Below, in pieces: positions 1-8,460 of a DNA stretch of 64,000 nucleotides. Each line of letters starts with the position of its first letter. The stretch's first letter is position 1. The stretch is from NCBI RefSeq assembly GCF_000718635.1, contig NZ_JOBF01000007.1, positions 1 through 64,000 on the forward strand. The letters are read 5' to 3'. The translations under genes and the position numbers were made by a program. The notes beneath the pieces are model-generated. The model saw nothing but the letters and a program-made list of their open reading frames with translations, ran no database searches and was not told the DNA's origin. The stretch comes from Streptomyces varsoviensis (GTDB taxonomy: Bacteria; Actinomycetota; Actinomycetes; Streptomycetales; Streptomycetaceae).

Positions 1-103
1 CCATCCGACGGGCTCACCCATGACAGCCATACCCAGAACCCCTGGGCCCCTCGATCTTACGAATGACCGAAGCAGACCCACGCTTGAAAGGTAGGACTCC
101 CCC
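1..103 (+). other. 3' end of the upstream gene or spacer before oxyC
   Basis: In oxytetracycline clusters the chain-length factor gene oxyB lies directly upstream of the ACP gene, so its last codons are expected here. The three forward frames close at TGA 19-21, TGA 64-66 and TAG 92-94, and too little sequence is present to say which frame is coding. The stretch also holds the ACP ribosome binding site (AAAGGTAGGA, about 87-96). Confidence 0.35.
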
Positions 104-382
104 ATGCCCACCATGCTCACGGTCAGTGACCTTCTCGTTCTGCTGCGCGAGTGCGCCGGCGAGGAGGAGTCGGTCGATCTGGACGGCGACATCCTCGATG
201 TCCCGTTCGAGGACCTCGGCTACGACTCGCTGGCCCTGCTCAACACCGTGGGGCGCATCGAACGCGACTGCTCGATCCAGCTCGGGGACGACACCGTGGA
301 GAAGGCGCTGACGCCCCGCGACCTGATCGACATGACCAATACGGCGCTCGGCGCCGCCACCGCCGCCGACGACACGCTCTGA
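104..382 (+). CDS. oxyC: Acyl carrier protein of the oxytetracycline type II PKS
   Basis: The 92-residue protein is a stand-alone type II PKS acyl carrier protein. The phosphopantetheine attachment site is Ser42 in LGYDSLALLN, and the length is normal for the family. It carries the growing decaketide while the ketosynthase pair encoded just upstream (outside the window) elongates it. The ATG at 104 follows AAAGGTAGGA at a good distance; an in-frame ATG at 113 is a weaker alternative. The amidotransferase gene starts 10 bp after the stop, so the genes are probably co-transcribed and co-translated. Naming as oxyC rests on the whole downstream order D to T matching the known cluster. Confidence 0.93.
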   Translation: MPTMLTVSDLLVLLRECAGEEESVDLDGDILDVPFEDLGYDSLALLNTVGRIERDCSIQLGDDTVEKALTPRDLIDMTNTALGAATAADDTL

Positions 383-392
383 GGGGCCCGAC

Positions 393-2243
393 ATGTGCGG
401 AATCACGGGCTGGATCGATTTCGGCAAGGACCTCACTCGGGAGCGCGCCACGGCCCAGGCGATGACCGACACGATGGCCTGCCGGGGCCCGGACGCCGAG
501 GGGCTGTGGCTCGGCGCGCACGCGGCGCTCGGCCATCGCCGGCTCGCCGTCATCGATCCGGCGGGCGGCGCCCAGCCGATGACCGCCGCGGCCGACGACG
601 GCTCGACCGTGGCGATCACGTTCAGCGGTGAGATCTACAACTTCCGGGAGCTGCGCGCCGAGCTGGTCGCGTACGGGCACCGCTTCCGTACCCGCTGCGA
701 CACCGAGGTCGTGCTGCGCGGCTACCTCCAGTGGGGCACGGCGCTCGTCGACCGGCTCAATGGCATGTACGCGTTCGGCGTCTGGGACGACGGGCGACAG
801 GAACTGCTGCTCGTACGGGACCGGATGGGCGTCAAGCCGCTCTACTACCACCCCACCGCCCACGGGGTGCTGTTCGGCTCGGAGCCCAAGGCGGTGCTGG
901 CCAATCCGCTGATGCCGCGCCGGGTGACGGCCACCGGGCTGTGCGAGGTCCTGGACATGGTCAAGACGCCCGGCGAGGCGGTCTTCGCCGGGCTGCGGGA
1001 GGTGCGCCCCGGCGAACTGGTGCGGGTCACCCGGGCCGGCACGGCGGCCAAGCGGTACTGGTCGCTGCGGGCCCGGGAGCACACCGACGACCTGCCGGCC
1101 ACCATCGCCACGGTGCGCGAACTGCTGGAGGACATCGTCACCCGCCAGATGGTGTCCGACGTGCCGCTGTGCGGGCTGCTCTCCGGCGGCCTGGACTCCT
1201 CGGCCGTCACCGCGCTCGCGGCGCGCTCCCGCGCCGCGTCCGGCGGCCGGCCGATGCGCAGCTTCTCCGTCGACTTCGTCGGCGCGGACGCCGCGTTCGA
1301 GCCCGACGCCGTACGGGCCTCGCCGGACGCCCCGTTCATCCGGGAGATGGTCCGGCACGTGGCGGGCGAGCACACCGAAATACTGCTCGACAGCGACGAG
1401 TTGAGCAGCCCGTCCGTACGGGCGGCCGTGCTGGCGGCGACCGATCTGCCGCCGGTGTACTGGGGCGACATGTGGCCGTCCCTGTATCTCTTCTTCCAGC
1501 GGGTGCGCCGGCACTGCACGGTGGCGCTGTCCGGGGAGTCGGCGGACGAACTGTTCGGCGGCTACCGGTGGTTCCACCGCCCGGCGGCCGTGAACGCCGA
1601 CACCTTCCCCTGGCTGACGTCGGGTTCGTCCCGGTACTTCGGCGGCACGTCGCTGCTCGATCCGCGGCTGCTGGAGAAGCTCGACCTGCCCGGGTACCGG
1701 CGGGCGCGCTACCAGGAGGCGCTGGACGAGGTGCCGGAGCTGCCCGGCGAGGACCTCGGGGAGCGGCGGATGCGCGAGGTGACGTATCTGAACCTGACGC
1801 GGTTCGTCCAGACGCTGCTGGACCGCAAGGACCGGATGAGCATGGCGACCGGGCTGGAGGTCCGGGTGCCGTTCTGCGACCACCGGCTGGTGGAGTACGT
1901 CTTCAACGTGCCGTGGGCGATGAAGAGTTTCGACGGCCGGGAGAAGAGCCTGCTGCGGGCCGCGGTCCGGGACCTGCTGCCGAAGCCCGTGCTCGAACGG
2001 GTCAAGACGCCCTACCCGGCCACCCAGGACCCGGGGTACGAGCTGCTGCTGCGGCGCGAGCTGGCCGAGGTGCTGGCCGACCGGGACGCGCCCGTACGGG
2101 ACCTGCTGGACCTGGACCGGGCGCGGGCCACGGCCGGCCGGCCGGTGGGGGCGGTCAGCCGCCCGTACGACCGCGGCAGCCTGGAGCTGGTGCTGTGGCT
2201 CAACGCGTGGCTGACCTCCTACGGCATCACCCTCGAACTGTGA
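393..2243 (+). CDS. oxyD: Asparagine-synthetase-like amidotransferase making the malonamate starter
   Basis: This 616-residue protein has the two domains of class B asparagine synthetase. The N-terminal glutaminase is exposed by the start MCGITGW, so Cys2 is the Ntn nucleophile. The C-terminal ATP-pyrophosphatase domain has the PP-loop SGGLDSS at 264-270. In tetracycline pathways this enzyme amidates the starter unit to malonamate, which becomes the C2 carboxamide; OxyD with the minimal PKS is reported to be sufficient for an amidated backbone. The start is 10 bp after the ACP stop, and the TGA overlaps the GTG of the next gene (GTGA). Ordinary asparagine synthetase is the alternative by family, but position decides. 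Confidence 0.93.
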   Translation: MCGITGWIDFGKDLTRERATAQAMTDTMACRGPDAEGLWLGAHAALGHRRLAVIDPAGGAQPMTAAADDGSTVAITFSGEIYNFRELRAELVAYGHRFRTRCDTEVVLRGYLQWGTALVDRLNGMYAFGVWDDGRQELLLVRDRMGVKPLYYHPTAHGVLFGSEPKAVLANPLMPRRVTATGLCEVLDMVKTPGEAVFAGLREVRPGELVRVTRAGTAAKRYWSLRAREHTDDLPATIATVRELLEDIVTRQMVSDVPLCGLLSGGLDSSAVTALAARSRAASGGRPMRSFSVDFVGADAAFEPDAVRASPDAPFIREMVRHVAGEHTEILLDSDELSSPSVRAAVLAATDLPPVYWGDMWPSLYLFFQRVRRHCTVALSGESADELFGGYRWFHRPAAVNADTFPWLTSGSSRYFGGTSLLDPRLLEKLDLPGYRRARYQEALDEVPELPGEDLGERRMREVTYLNLTRFVQTLLDRKDRMSMATGLEVRVPFCDHRLVEYVFNVPWAMKSFDGREKSLLRAAVRDLLPKPVLERVKTPYPATQDPGYELLLRRELAEVLADRDAPVRDLLDLDRARATAGRPVGAVSRPYDRGSLELVLWLNAWLTSYGITLEL

Positions 2244-3511
2244 GCCCGCGGGAGAACGGGCCCGGCGGACGCGACGGCGTCCGCCGGGCCGACGTGTGCG
2301 TCGTGGGCGCGGGTCCGGCCGGGCTGACCCTGGCGCTGCTCATGGTCCGGTCCGGCGCTCGGGTCACCGTCCTGGAGCGCAGCCCGTCGCTGGACCGGGC
2401 CTACCGCGGGGAGATCCTCCAGCCCGGCGGGCAGCGGCTGCTGGACTCCCTCGGGGTACTGGCGGGGGCCCGGCGGCGCGGCTGCCACGAGCACGACGGG
2501 TTCCGGCTGGAGGAGCGCGGCAAGGTCCTCATCGACGGGGACTACCGGCGGCTGCCGGGCCCGTACAACTGCCTGCTGAGCCTGCCGCAGCGCCACCTCC
2601 TGGCGGAGCTGCTGGAGCACTGCCGCGCGTATGCGGGCTTCGAGTACATCGAGGGGGCCAAGGTCACCGGGCTGCTGGAGGAGGGCGGCGCGGTGCGCGG
2701 CGTGACCTGCCGGGCGGCCGGGGACCGGCCGCCGCTGGAGGTCCGGGCGCTGTGCGTGGTGGGCGCGGACGGCCGCTTCTCGACCGTGCGGCGGCTGGCG
2801 GGCATCGACCACGACCGCCTCGACCTCTTCGACCAGGACGTGCTGTGGTTCCGGCTCGCCCAGCCGGCGCTGGGGAACGTCCGTATCTTCCGGGCCGGCG
2901 GGAGCCCGCTGCTCGCCTACACCTCCTTCCCCGACAGCGTGCAGCTCGGCTGGACGCTGCCGCACGGCGGCTACCCGGCGCTGGCGAGCCAGGGGTTCGC
3001 GCACGTCAAGGACCAGCTCCGGCGGGCAGCGCCGCACTACGCGGACGCCATCGACGCGCAGGTGCGCGGCTTCGGCGACCTGTCGCTGCTGGACGTCTTC
3101 GCCGGGAGCGTACGGCGGTGGGCGCGGGACGGGCTGCTGCTGATCGGCGACAGCGCGCACACCCACAGCCCCATCGGCGCGCAGGGCATCAACCTCGCCG
3201 TCCAGGACGCGGTGGCCGCGCACCCGGTGCTGTGCGAGGGCATCCGGCGGGGAACGGTGAGCGAGGCGCTGCTCGCGCCCGTCACGTCCCAACGGGCGCG
3301 CGACGTCACGGCCATGACACGCATTCAGGTGATGCAGAGTCGGATGATGCTCTCGCGCGGGCGCGTGTCCTCGGTGGTACGGCCGCGGGCCGCCGCGCTG
3401 ATGTCGCGCACCCCGGCCTACCGGGCGCTGCTGCGGCGGATCGCGTTCGGCAACGAGGCCATCGAGGTCCGCTCCGACCTGTTCGGCGAGGGCGCGGCCG
3501 CGGCGGCGTGA
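2240..3511 (+). CDS. oxyE: FAD-dependent aromatic hydroxylase (ancillary tetracycline oxygenase)
   Basis: A 423-residue PHBH-type flavoprotein monooxygenase. The dinucleotide-binding motif GAGPAG is at residues 23-28, and the second FAD motif IGDSAHTHSPIGAQG lies in the C-terminal half. OxyE is described as an ancillary hydroxylase that helps OxyL install the C4 oxygen on 6-methylpretetramid. The GTG at 2240 is chosen because it overlaps the oxyD stop in the GTGA arrangement used repeatedly in this cluster. Residues 1-17 are a poorly conserved charged lead-in, so a start nearer the FAD motif cannot be excluded. A long perfect hairpin follows the gene and separates it from convergent oxyF. Confidence 0.88.
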   Translation: MSPRENGPGGRDGVRRADVCVVGAGPAGLTLALLMVRSGARVTVLERSPSLDRAYRGEILQPGGQRLLDSLGVLAGARRRGCHEHDGFRLEERGKVLIDGDYRRLPGPYNCLLSLPQRHLLAELLEHCRAYAGFEYIEGAKVTGLLEEGGAVRGVTCRAAGDRPPLEVRALCVVGADGRFSTVRRLAGIDHDRLDLFDQDVLWFRLAQPALGNVRIFRAGGSPLLAYTSFPDSVQLGWTLPHGGYPALASQGFAHVKDQLRRAAPHYADAIDAQVRGFGDLSLLDVFAGSVRRWARDGLLLIGDSAHTHSPIGAQGINLAVQDAVAAHPVLCEGIRRGTVSEALLAPVTSQRARDVTAMTRIQVMQSRMMLSRGRVSSVVRPRAAALMSRTPAYRALLRRIAFGNEAIEVRSDLFGEGAAAAA

Positions 3512-3532
3512 CGCGCCGGCCGCCCGGCGCAC

Positions 3533-3584
3533 CCGTACGGCGAAACCCCACCGCTCCCCAAAGCGGTGGGGTTTCGCCGTACGG
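3533..3584. terminator. 23-bp perfect-stem bidirectional terminator between oxyE and oxyF
   Basis: The arms 3533-3555 and 3562-3584 are exact reverse complements (starting CCGTACGGCGAAACCCCACC) around a 6-nt loop CCCCAA. No long T tract follows on either side, which is usual for actinomycete terminators. It lies between the stop codons of convergent oxyE and oxyF, so it probably ends both transcripts. Confidence 0.85.
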
Positions 3585-3600
3585 TCCGGGCCGCCGCCCG

Positions 3601-4635
3601 TCAGACCACGGTGCTCTCGAACATATGGAGGTAGGAGTTGACGGGGGTGACGGCGTCGAGCCGCAGGCCGGCCTGCTGGATGAGCGCCCTCAGCCCGTCC
3701 TCGGTGTGCTTCTTCCCACCGACGTTCAGCAGCAGCATCAGGTCCATGGCCGTGGTGAAGCGGGCCTCGGGGCTGCCGTCCACCAGGTTCTCGATGACCA
3801 CGACGCGGGCGCCGGGGCGGGCCGCCGCGGCGGCGTTGCGCAGGGTGCGCACGGTGCTCTCGTCGTCCCACTCCAGGATGTTCTTCAGGAGGTAGACGTC
3901 GGCGGAGACCGGGATCTCCCCCCGGCAGTCGCCGCCCACCAGCGCCGCGCGGTCGGCGAGCGCGCCGCCGGGCAGCAGCCGGGGGTCGGCGCCGACGACG
4001 ACGTCCGGCAGGTCGAAGAGCGTGCCGCGCAGCGCCGGGTGGCGCTCCAGGAGGGTGGCCAGCACCCGGCCCTGCCCGCCGGCGATGTCCACGATCCGCT
4101 CGGCGCCGTCGACATTCAGGACGTCGGCGATGGCCCGCGCCGAGAGGATGCTGGACTGCGTCATCGCCTTGTCGAACACCTCGGAGGACTCGCGCGCCTC
4201 GGCGGTGTGCAGGTAGTCGAAGAACTCGGTGCCGAACAGGTCGGCGAAGGCGCTCTTGCCCGTACGGACCGCCTCGTCGAGGTGCGGCCACAGCTCCCAG
4301 GTCCAGGGCTCGGTGGCCCACAGGCAGGTGTAGCGCAGGCTGCGCGGGGCGTCCTCGCGCAGCAGCCGCGAGGTGTCGGTGTGCGCGAACCGCCCGTCGG
4401 GGAGCTCGACGCCGATGCCGTGGGTGGACAGGGCGCGCAACAGCCTGGCCAGCGGCTCGGGCTGGGCGTTCACGGCCTCGGCGAGCCGCTCGGCGGTGGC
4501 GGGCTCGTCGCCCAGCTCGTCCATGACGCCCAGGCGGGCCGCCGCGCGGACGGCGGCGGCGCAGGCGGCGCTGAGGGCGAGTTCGCGGAGCTGCCGCACT
4601 GCGGGCGGTATGGCCGTGGGCGATGCGTCGGTCAC
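3601..4635 (-). CDS. oxyF: SAM-dependent methyltransferase (pretetramid C6-methylation)
   Basis: A 344-residue protein of the plant-type O-methyltransferase family common in aromatic polyketide clusters. It has an N-terminal dimerisation/winged-helix region and a C-terminal Rossmann domain with SAM motif VDIAGGQG (Asp183 region). In oxytetracycline biosynthesis this protein is the C-methyltransferase giving 6-methylpretetramid, despite its O-methyltransferase ancestry. The GTG at 4635 gives MTDASPTAIPPAV and has GAAGGGA upstream; the longer frame to 4863 is out-of-phase overlap with oxyG and is rejected. It is the last gene of the minus-strand operon oxyI-H-G-F, 89 bp after oxyG. Confidence 0.9.
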   Translation of the reverse strand: MTDASPTAIPPAVRQLRELALSAACAAAVRAAARLGVMDELGDEPATAERLAEAVNAQPEPLARLLRALSTHGIGVELPDGRFAHTDTSRLLREDAPRSLRYTCLWATEPWTWELWPHLDEAVRTGKSAFADLFGTEFFDYLHTAEARESSEVFDKAMTQSSILSARAIADVLNVDGAERIVDIAGGQGRVLATLLERHPALRGTLFDLPDVVVGADPRLLPGGALADRAALVGGDCRGEIPVSADVYLLKNILEWDDESTVRTLRNAAAAARPGARVVVIENLVDGSPEARFTTAMDLMLLLNVGGKKHTEDGLRALIQQAGLRLDAVTPVNSYLHMFESTVV

Positions 4636-4724
4636 GGGGGGTCCCTTCGGTTCGGTGTGGGTGTGCGGGGGTGGGGCGGTCGGGCGGTGGAGCGGTGGAA
4701 GGGGGGCGGTGGGGCGGGCGGGAC

Positions 4725-5024
4725 CTAGTGCGCCGCCGCCGTGTGCGCGGTGACCGTGGCGAACGGCGCCGGGTCGGCGGTGGCCAGCGACATGACCGGG
4801 CGTACGGCCCGCTGGAACCCCTCGGTGCGCACGGCGCGCTGGTGGGACTCGGCGTCGTCCCACTCCGCCACCTCCACGTAGACCGCGGCGTCCTTGGCGG
4901 AGCGGTAGAGCCGGTGCGAGTGGAAGCCCGGCTGCTGGGTCATGTGCTCGGTGATCTCGGCGATTCCGGCCTCGAACGCGGCGGTGTCGCCGCTGACGGT
5001 GAAGCGGTTGATGAAGGTGAACAT
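4725..5024 (-). CDS. oxyG: Small antibiotic biosynthesis monooxygenase (ABM family)
   Basis: The 99-residue protein is a small ferredoxin-like-fold monooxygenase of the kind that oxidises anthrone or naphthacene rings without a prosthetic group. Family features are the N-terminal strand FTFINRF, the central HMTQQPGFHSHRLYRS segment and the strand AVYVEVAEWDD. It is assigned to quinone-forming or ring oxidation in the pathway, though its exact step is less settled than those of OxyL and OxyS. The ATG at 5024 has AGAGGA about 10 nt upstream. The longer frame upstream to 5318 runs antiphase through oxyH and is not used. Confidence 0.85.
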   Translation of the reverse strand: MFTFINRFTVSGDTAAFEAGIAEITEHMTQQPGFHSHRLYRSAKDAAVYVEVAEWDDAESHQRAVRTEGFQRAVRPVMSLATADPAPFATVTAHTAAAH

Positions 5025-5109
5025 GGCGGATGGGTCCTCTCCGTGCCCGCGTGCCGGGCTGTGGTGTGTGGCAAATGGACTGGGTGGTACGGGAACTGAT
5101 GGGGCGTCA

Positions 5110-6879
5110 CTACGGCAGGCGGCCCGCCAGGGCTTCTTCGCGCAGGTCGCGGCGTTGGACCTTGCCGGTGGGCGAGCGCGGTATCCGCCGCACCACGTCC
5201 AGGTACCGGATGTGCGCGTAGTAGGGCAGCCGGCCGTTGGCCTCCCGTACGGCCGCGTCGACGCCGGCGCCCGCCGCGGCCTCGTCGCGGGGCACGATCC
5301 AGGCGTGCGCGACGGCACCGCTGGTCTCCTCAGGGTGGTCGAAGACCACGCACTCCGCGATCTCGGGGCTGCGCAGCACCTCGTTCTCGATCTCCAGCGG
5401 CGACACCAGCCAGTTGTCGCACTTGAAGACGTCCTTGATGCGGTCGACGACGAACAGCCGCCCCTCGGCGTCCGCGTAGCCGATGTCCCCGGTGGAGAAC
5501 CAGCCGTCGGCGTCGACGGCGTCGGGCGCGCCGGCCGCCGGGGCGAGGTAGCCCTTCATGAGCTGCGGGCCGCGGACCTGGATCTCGCCGCGGGTGTCCG
5601 CGGGGAGCACGGCCCGGGTCTCCGGGTCGACGATGCGGCACTCGGTGCCGGGTACGGGCGGCCCGCAGGACCCGGCGACGGGGCGGTCCAGGGTGTCGAA
5701 GTGCGTGGACGGCGAGGTCTCGGCGAGCCCGTACCCCTGACCGACCGGAACCCCGAGGTGCGCGCTCAGCACCGCGCCCGTACGGCCGGGCAGCGCCGAG
5801 CCGCCGGAGAGCACGGCCCGCAGGGTCGGTACGGCCAGTTCCGGCAGCCGCGGGTGGGCGGCGAGCCGGGCGAGCCGGACGGGCAGGCTGTAGTAGTGGG
5901 TGGCGCCGTGCCGGACCGCGGTGCGGACGGCGTGTTCGCTGTCGTCCTCGGGGCACAGCACATGGGTGGTTCCGACGACCACGGCGATGTTCAGGTGCAT
6001 CAGGTGGAACGACGGCAGGTTGTTGAGCAGCACGGAGTCCGGGGTCAGCCGGTGGACGTGCGCGGTCTGCGCGGCGTTGACCGTCAGATTGCGGTGGGTG
6101 AGCATGACCGTCTTCGGGGCGCCGGTGGTGCCGCTGGTGAACTGGAGGTTCGCCACGGAGTCGGCGTCGTGCTCGGCCGCGGGCGGGTCCGCCGGGGCGT
6201 CGCGGATCAGCTCGTCGAGCGTCGGCACCCCCGCGAGACCGCCCCGCTCGTCCCGGTGGGTGAGCACCACGCTCCGCAGGGCGGGCAGGCGCGGCCGTAC
6301 CGCCTCGATCAGCGGGTACATCGCGGGCGGGACGATCACCGCCCGCGCTCCGGCGGAGGCGAGGACGTGTTCCAGGCGCTCCTCGCGCAGCAGCGGATTG
6401 AAGATGGCGCTGACGTTCTGGGCCCGGGCGAGGCCGAAGTAGGAGACGGCGAACGGCAGATCGAGCGCCGCCGCGATGCCCACCACGGTGTCCGGGCCGC
6501 CGAACGCGGCGCGGAGGGCGGCGGCGCAGCGGCTGACGCGCTCGTCGAGGGCGGCGTAGGTCAGCTCCCCGGACGGGCCGCTCAGCGCGAGCCGTTCGGG
6601 GGCGCGGGCCGCGGCGCGCCGCAGCAGGTCGTCGATGCGCGGGCCGCCGAGCAGCGCGCCGAGCGTCTCCAGCGGAGCGCCGACGGCGGTGCTGTCCCCG
6701 GTCGTGCTGTCCCCGGTCGCGGCGGCATCCCGGGTCGCGGCGGCATCCCGGGTCGCGGCGGCATCCCCGGTCGCGGGGGCACCCCCGGTCGCGGTGGCAT
6801 CCCCGGTCGCGGTGGCATCCCCGGCGCCGGCTCCGGGGCCTTTCCCCGCGGCGGTGTGGTCGCCGGTCGCCGTGGTCAC
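5110..6879 (-). CDS. oxyH: Acyl-CoA synthetase/ligase with a repeat-rich N-terminus
   Basis: A 589-residue AMP-forming acyl-CoA ligase. The P-loop-like motif TSGTTGAPK is at 248-256, followed by the usual core motif GYGLAETSP and the C-terminal hinge [11 protein letters not shown]. The GTG at 6879 overlaps the oxyI stop (GTGA) and gives VTTATGDH. The first about 65 residues are an Ala/Thr/Asp-rich linker encoded by six 18-bp tandem repeats before the adenylation domain begins. In the pathway it has been proposed to activate a carboxylic acid such as the starter, but it is not required for an amidated backbone, so its substrate is open. Confidence 0.87.
   Translation of the reverse strand: MTTATGDHTAAGKGPGAGAGDATATGDATATGGAPATGDAAATRDAAATRDAAATGDSTTGDSTAVGAPLETLGALLGGPRIDDLLRRAAARAPERLALSGPSGELTYAALDERVSRCAAALRAAFGGPDTVVGIAAALDLPFAVSYFGLARAQNVSAIFNPLLREERLEHVLASAGARAVIVPPAMYPLIEAVRPRLPALRSVVLTHRDERGGLAGVPTLDELIRDAPADPPAAEHDADSVANLQFTSGTTGAPKTVMLTHRNLTVNAAQTAHVHRLTPDSVLLNNLPSFHLMHLNIAVVVGTTHVLCPEDDSEHAVRTAVRHGATHYYSLPVRLARLAAHPRLPELAVPTLRAVLSGGSALPGRTGAVLSAHLGVPVGQGYGLAETSPSTHFDTLDRPVAGSCGPPVPGTECRIVDPETRAVLPADTRGEIQVRGPQLMKGYLAPAAGAPDAVDADGWFSTGDIGYADAEGRLFVVDRIKDVFKCDNWLVSPLEIENEVLRSPEIAECVVFDHPEETSGAVAHAWIVPRDEAAAGAGVDAAVREANGRLPYYAHIRYLDVVRRIPRSPTGKVQRRDLREEALAGRLP
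6690..6822. repeat. Tandem repeat inside oxyH (two 15-bp and six 18-bp units)
   Basis: Two exact copies of a 15-bp unit (GTGCTGTCCCCGGTC, 6690-6719, slightly overlapping the next array) are followed by six near-identical 18-bp units GGTCGCGGCGGCATCCCG. These start at 6715, 6733, 6751, 6769, 6787 and 6805. The period is a multiple of three, so copy-number change would lengthen or shorten the N-terminal linker of OxyH without a frameshift. Confidence 0.92.
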
Positions 6880-7334
6880 TGGCCCGTCCGCAGGTCGTCC
6901 CGCTCGACCGTACGGTGCTTGACCAGCAGGTTCCCGTCGGCCTGGCGCACCAGCAGGTCGTCGCAGGAGCAGCTCAGGTGGACGGCCGCCTTGCCGCCGC
7001 GCGGGGTGCTCACGATGAGGGCGTAGGTCCGGGCCCGTACGGTGCCGTCGGCCTGCTCGTCGACCTGGAGCATGCCGAGCCAGTGGCGGCGTTGGATGCC
7101 CTGTTCGGCGAGCTGGTCCGCGGCCTTGCGGGCGGCGGCGGCGATCTCGGCGCGGCCGGTGGACGGCTGGGGATGCGCGTTGGCGGTGAACACGCCGTCC
7201 TCGGTGAAGGTCCGGGACCACTCCACGGCCCGCGCCTCGTCGAGGTACCGCATCTGGCGCCCGTAGAAGTGCTGGACCTCCTGGTAGAGCGCCGATTCCG
7301 GGCCGGCGTCGGCCGGCCGCTGCGAAGGCGACAT
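6876..7334 (-). CDS. oxyI: SnoaL/NTF2-like small protein of the tetracycline pathway
   Basis: A 152-residue protein with an NTF2/SnoaL-like fold pattern: a helical N-terminus with YQEVQHFYGRQMRYLDEARAV, the segment WSRTFTEDGVFTANAH, then alternating strands ending in KHRTVERDDLR. Such proteins act as cyclases, hydroxylases or accessory proteins in aromatic polyketide pathways; the role of this one is unclear. It opens the minus-strand operon and is divergent from oxyJ across 288 bp of regulatory DNA. Its stop overlaps the start of oxyH. Confidence 0.8.
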   Translation of the reverse strand: MSPSQRPADAGPESALYQEVQHFYGRQMRYLDEARAVEWSRTFTEDGVFTANAHPQPSTGRAEIAAAARKAADQLAEQGIQRRHWLGMLQVDEQADGTVRARTYALIVSTPRGGKAAVHLSCSCDDLLVRQADGNLLVKHRTVERDDLRTGQ

Positions 7335-7380
7335 GCTCTCTCCCCTGTTTCTCTCGGCTCGGCTGCCGGCGGCGTCCGTC

Positions 7381-7446
7381 GGCAGTGGCAGTGGCTGTGG
7401 CTGTGGCTGTGGCTGCGGCTGCGGTTATGGCCGTGGCTGTGGCCGT
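7381..7446. repeat. (GGCTGT)n hexamer repeat, 11 units
   Basis: Eleven consecutive hexamers of the form GGCNGT/GGCTGC run without interruption: two GGCAGT, three GGCTGT, two GGCTGC, then GGTTAT, GGCCGT, GGCTGT and GGCCGT. They lie between the SARP-like repeats and the start of oxyI, so they probably fall in the 5' untranslated region of the oxyI operon. Confidence 0.9.
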
Positions 7447-7492
7447 GTCCGGCGCTGGGCCGCAGCCGTTCGGCGAGCGTGGCAGCCGGTCT

Positions 7493-7568
7493 TCGAAAGG
7501 TTTTCGAGGCGCGGTCGGGCGGCGGGCGGCGGCGTCGGCACGAACGGCAGTCGGCCGAGCCTCGAAGA
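7493..7568. promoter_or_regulatory. Two triplets of 11-bp-phased SARP-type direct repeats
   Basis: Triplet 1 is TCGAAAG at 7493, TCGAGGC at 7504 and TCGGGCG at 7515. Triplet 2 is ACGAACG at 7540, TCGGCCG at 7551 and TCGAAGA at 7562. In each the heptamers are spaced exactly 11 bp. SARP activators (ActII-ORF4, DnrI type) bind TCGA-containing heptamers with this phasing just upstream of a -10 box. The cluster activator OtcR is a SARP encoded outside this window, so these are predicted OtcR sites, one group per divergent operon. Confidence 0.62.
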
Positions 7569-7622
7569 TCGCCCTGCACCCTGAGGCGCACAGGCAACGC
7601 GCGACACGATGGAGGAACGGTC

Positions 7623-8411
7623 ATGAGCAGCACGGGTGTGCCCCGAACCGCCCTGGTCACGGGCGGAACCAGCGGTATCGGCCTCGCCGTGGTGAGGACG
7701 CTCGCCGAGCGCGGCCTACGGGTGTTCCTCTGCGCGCGGAGCGCCGAGAACGTGGCGGCGGTGGTCAAGGAGCTGCGCGCCGAGGGGTTCGACGTCGACG
7801 GCCGCGAGGGGGACGTACGGTCGCCGGATTCCGTACGGCAGGTGGTGCGCGCGGCCGTCGACCGGTACGGGCCGCTGACCGTGCTGGTCAACAACGCCGG
7901 GCGGAACGGCGGCGGCCCGACGGCGCGCATCACCGACGAGCTGTGGAACGACGTGATCGACACCAACCTCAACAGCGTCTTCTACATGACGCGCGAGGCG
8001 CTGACGACCGGCGGGCTGGAGGGCCGGGAAGGCGGGCGGATCATCTCCATCGCCTCGACGGGCGGCAAGCAGGGCGTGCCGCTGGGCGCGCCGTACTCGG
8101 CGTCCAAGAGCGGCGTGATCGGCTTCACCAAGGCGCTGGCCAAGGAGCTGGCCCAGACGGGCGTCACCGTCAACGCGGTGTGCCCGGGGTATGTCGAGAC
8201 GCCGATGGCGGTGCGGGTGCGGCAGGCGTACGCGGCGACCTGGGAGACCACCGAGGACGACGTGCTGGGCCGCTTCAACGACAAGATCCCGATGGGGCGC
8301 TACTCCACTCCGCGGGAGGTGGCGGGGCTGGTCGGCTATCTGGTGACCGAGGAGGCCGCGTCGATCACCGCGCAGGCCCTCAACGTCTGCGGTGGGCTGG
8401 GCAGTTACTGA
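7623..8411 (+). CDS. oxyJ: Polyketide C8/C9-ketoreductase
   Basis: A 262-residue short-chain dehydrogenase of the type II PKS ketoreductase class. It has NADPH motif TGGTSGIG at 13-20, the NNAG motif, and the catalytic set Ser145, Tyr158 and Lys162 (YSASK). It reduces one carbonyl of the nascent decaketide before first-ring closure. The ATG at 7623 is preceded by GGAGGAACGG; the longer open frame upstream is the antisense of oxyI. It leads the plus-strand operon, and oxyK follows after 49 bp. Confidence 0.94.
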   Translation: MSSTGVPRTALVTGGTSGIGLAVVRTLAERGLRVFLCARSAENVAAVVKELRAEGFDVDGREGDVRSPDSVRQVVRAAVDRYGPLTVLVNNAGRNGGGPTARITDELWNDVIDTNLNSVFYMTREALTTGGLEGREGGRIISIASTGGKQGVPLGAPYSASKSGVIGFTKALAKELAQTGVTVNAVCPGYVETPMAVRVRQAYAATWETTEDDVLGRFNDKIPMGRYSTPREVAGLVGYLVTEEAASITAQALNVCGGLGSY

Positions 8412-8460
8412 TCCACCCTCTCTTGGCACGTTTCGACTCGATGAGAAGGAAGGCTGCTCC

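Larger units (their letters stand above)
7335..7622. promoter_or_regulatory. Divergent oxyI/oxyJ promoter region
   Basis: This 288-bp gap separates the two main operons of the cluster (I-H-G-F leftward, J-K-L-M-N rightward). It holds an 11-copy hexamer repeat next to oxyI, two groups of 11-bp-phased TCGA-like repeats, and the oxyJ ribosome binding site GGAGGAACGG (7611-7620). I see no convincing -10 box on either strand, which fits activator-dependent promoters. Confidence 0.75.

Noticed and set aside
4635..4863. N-terminal extension of OxyF
   Set aside because: The extension overlaps oxyG out of frame and is Arg/His/Pro low complexity; the GTG at 4635 has a ribosome binding site.
6879..7221. 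N-terminal extension of OxyH into oxyI
   Set aside because: It reads oxyI in the wrong frame; the GTGA overlap at 6879 gives the natural start.
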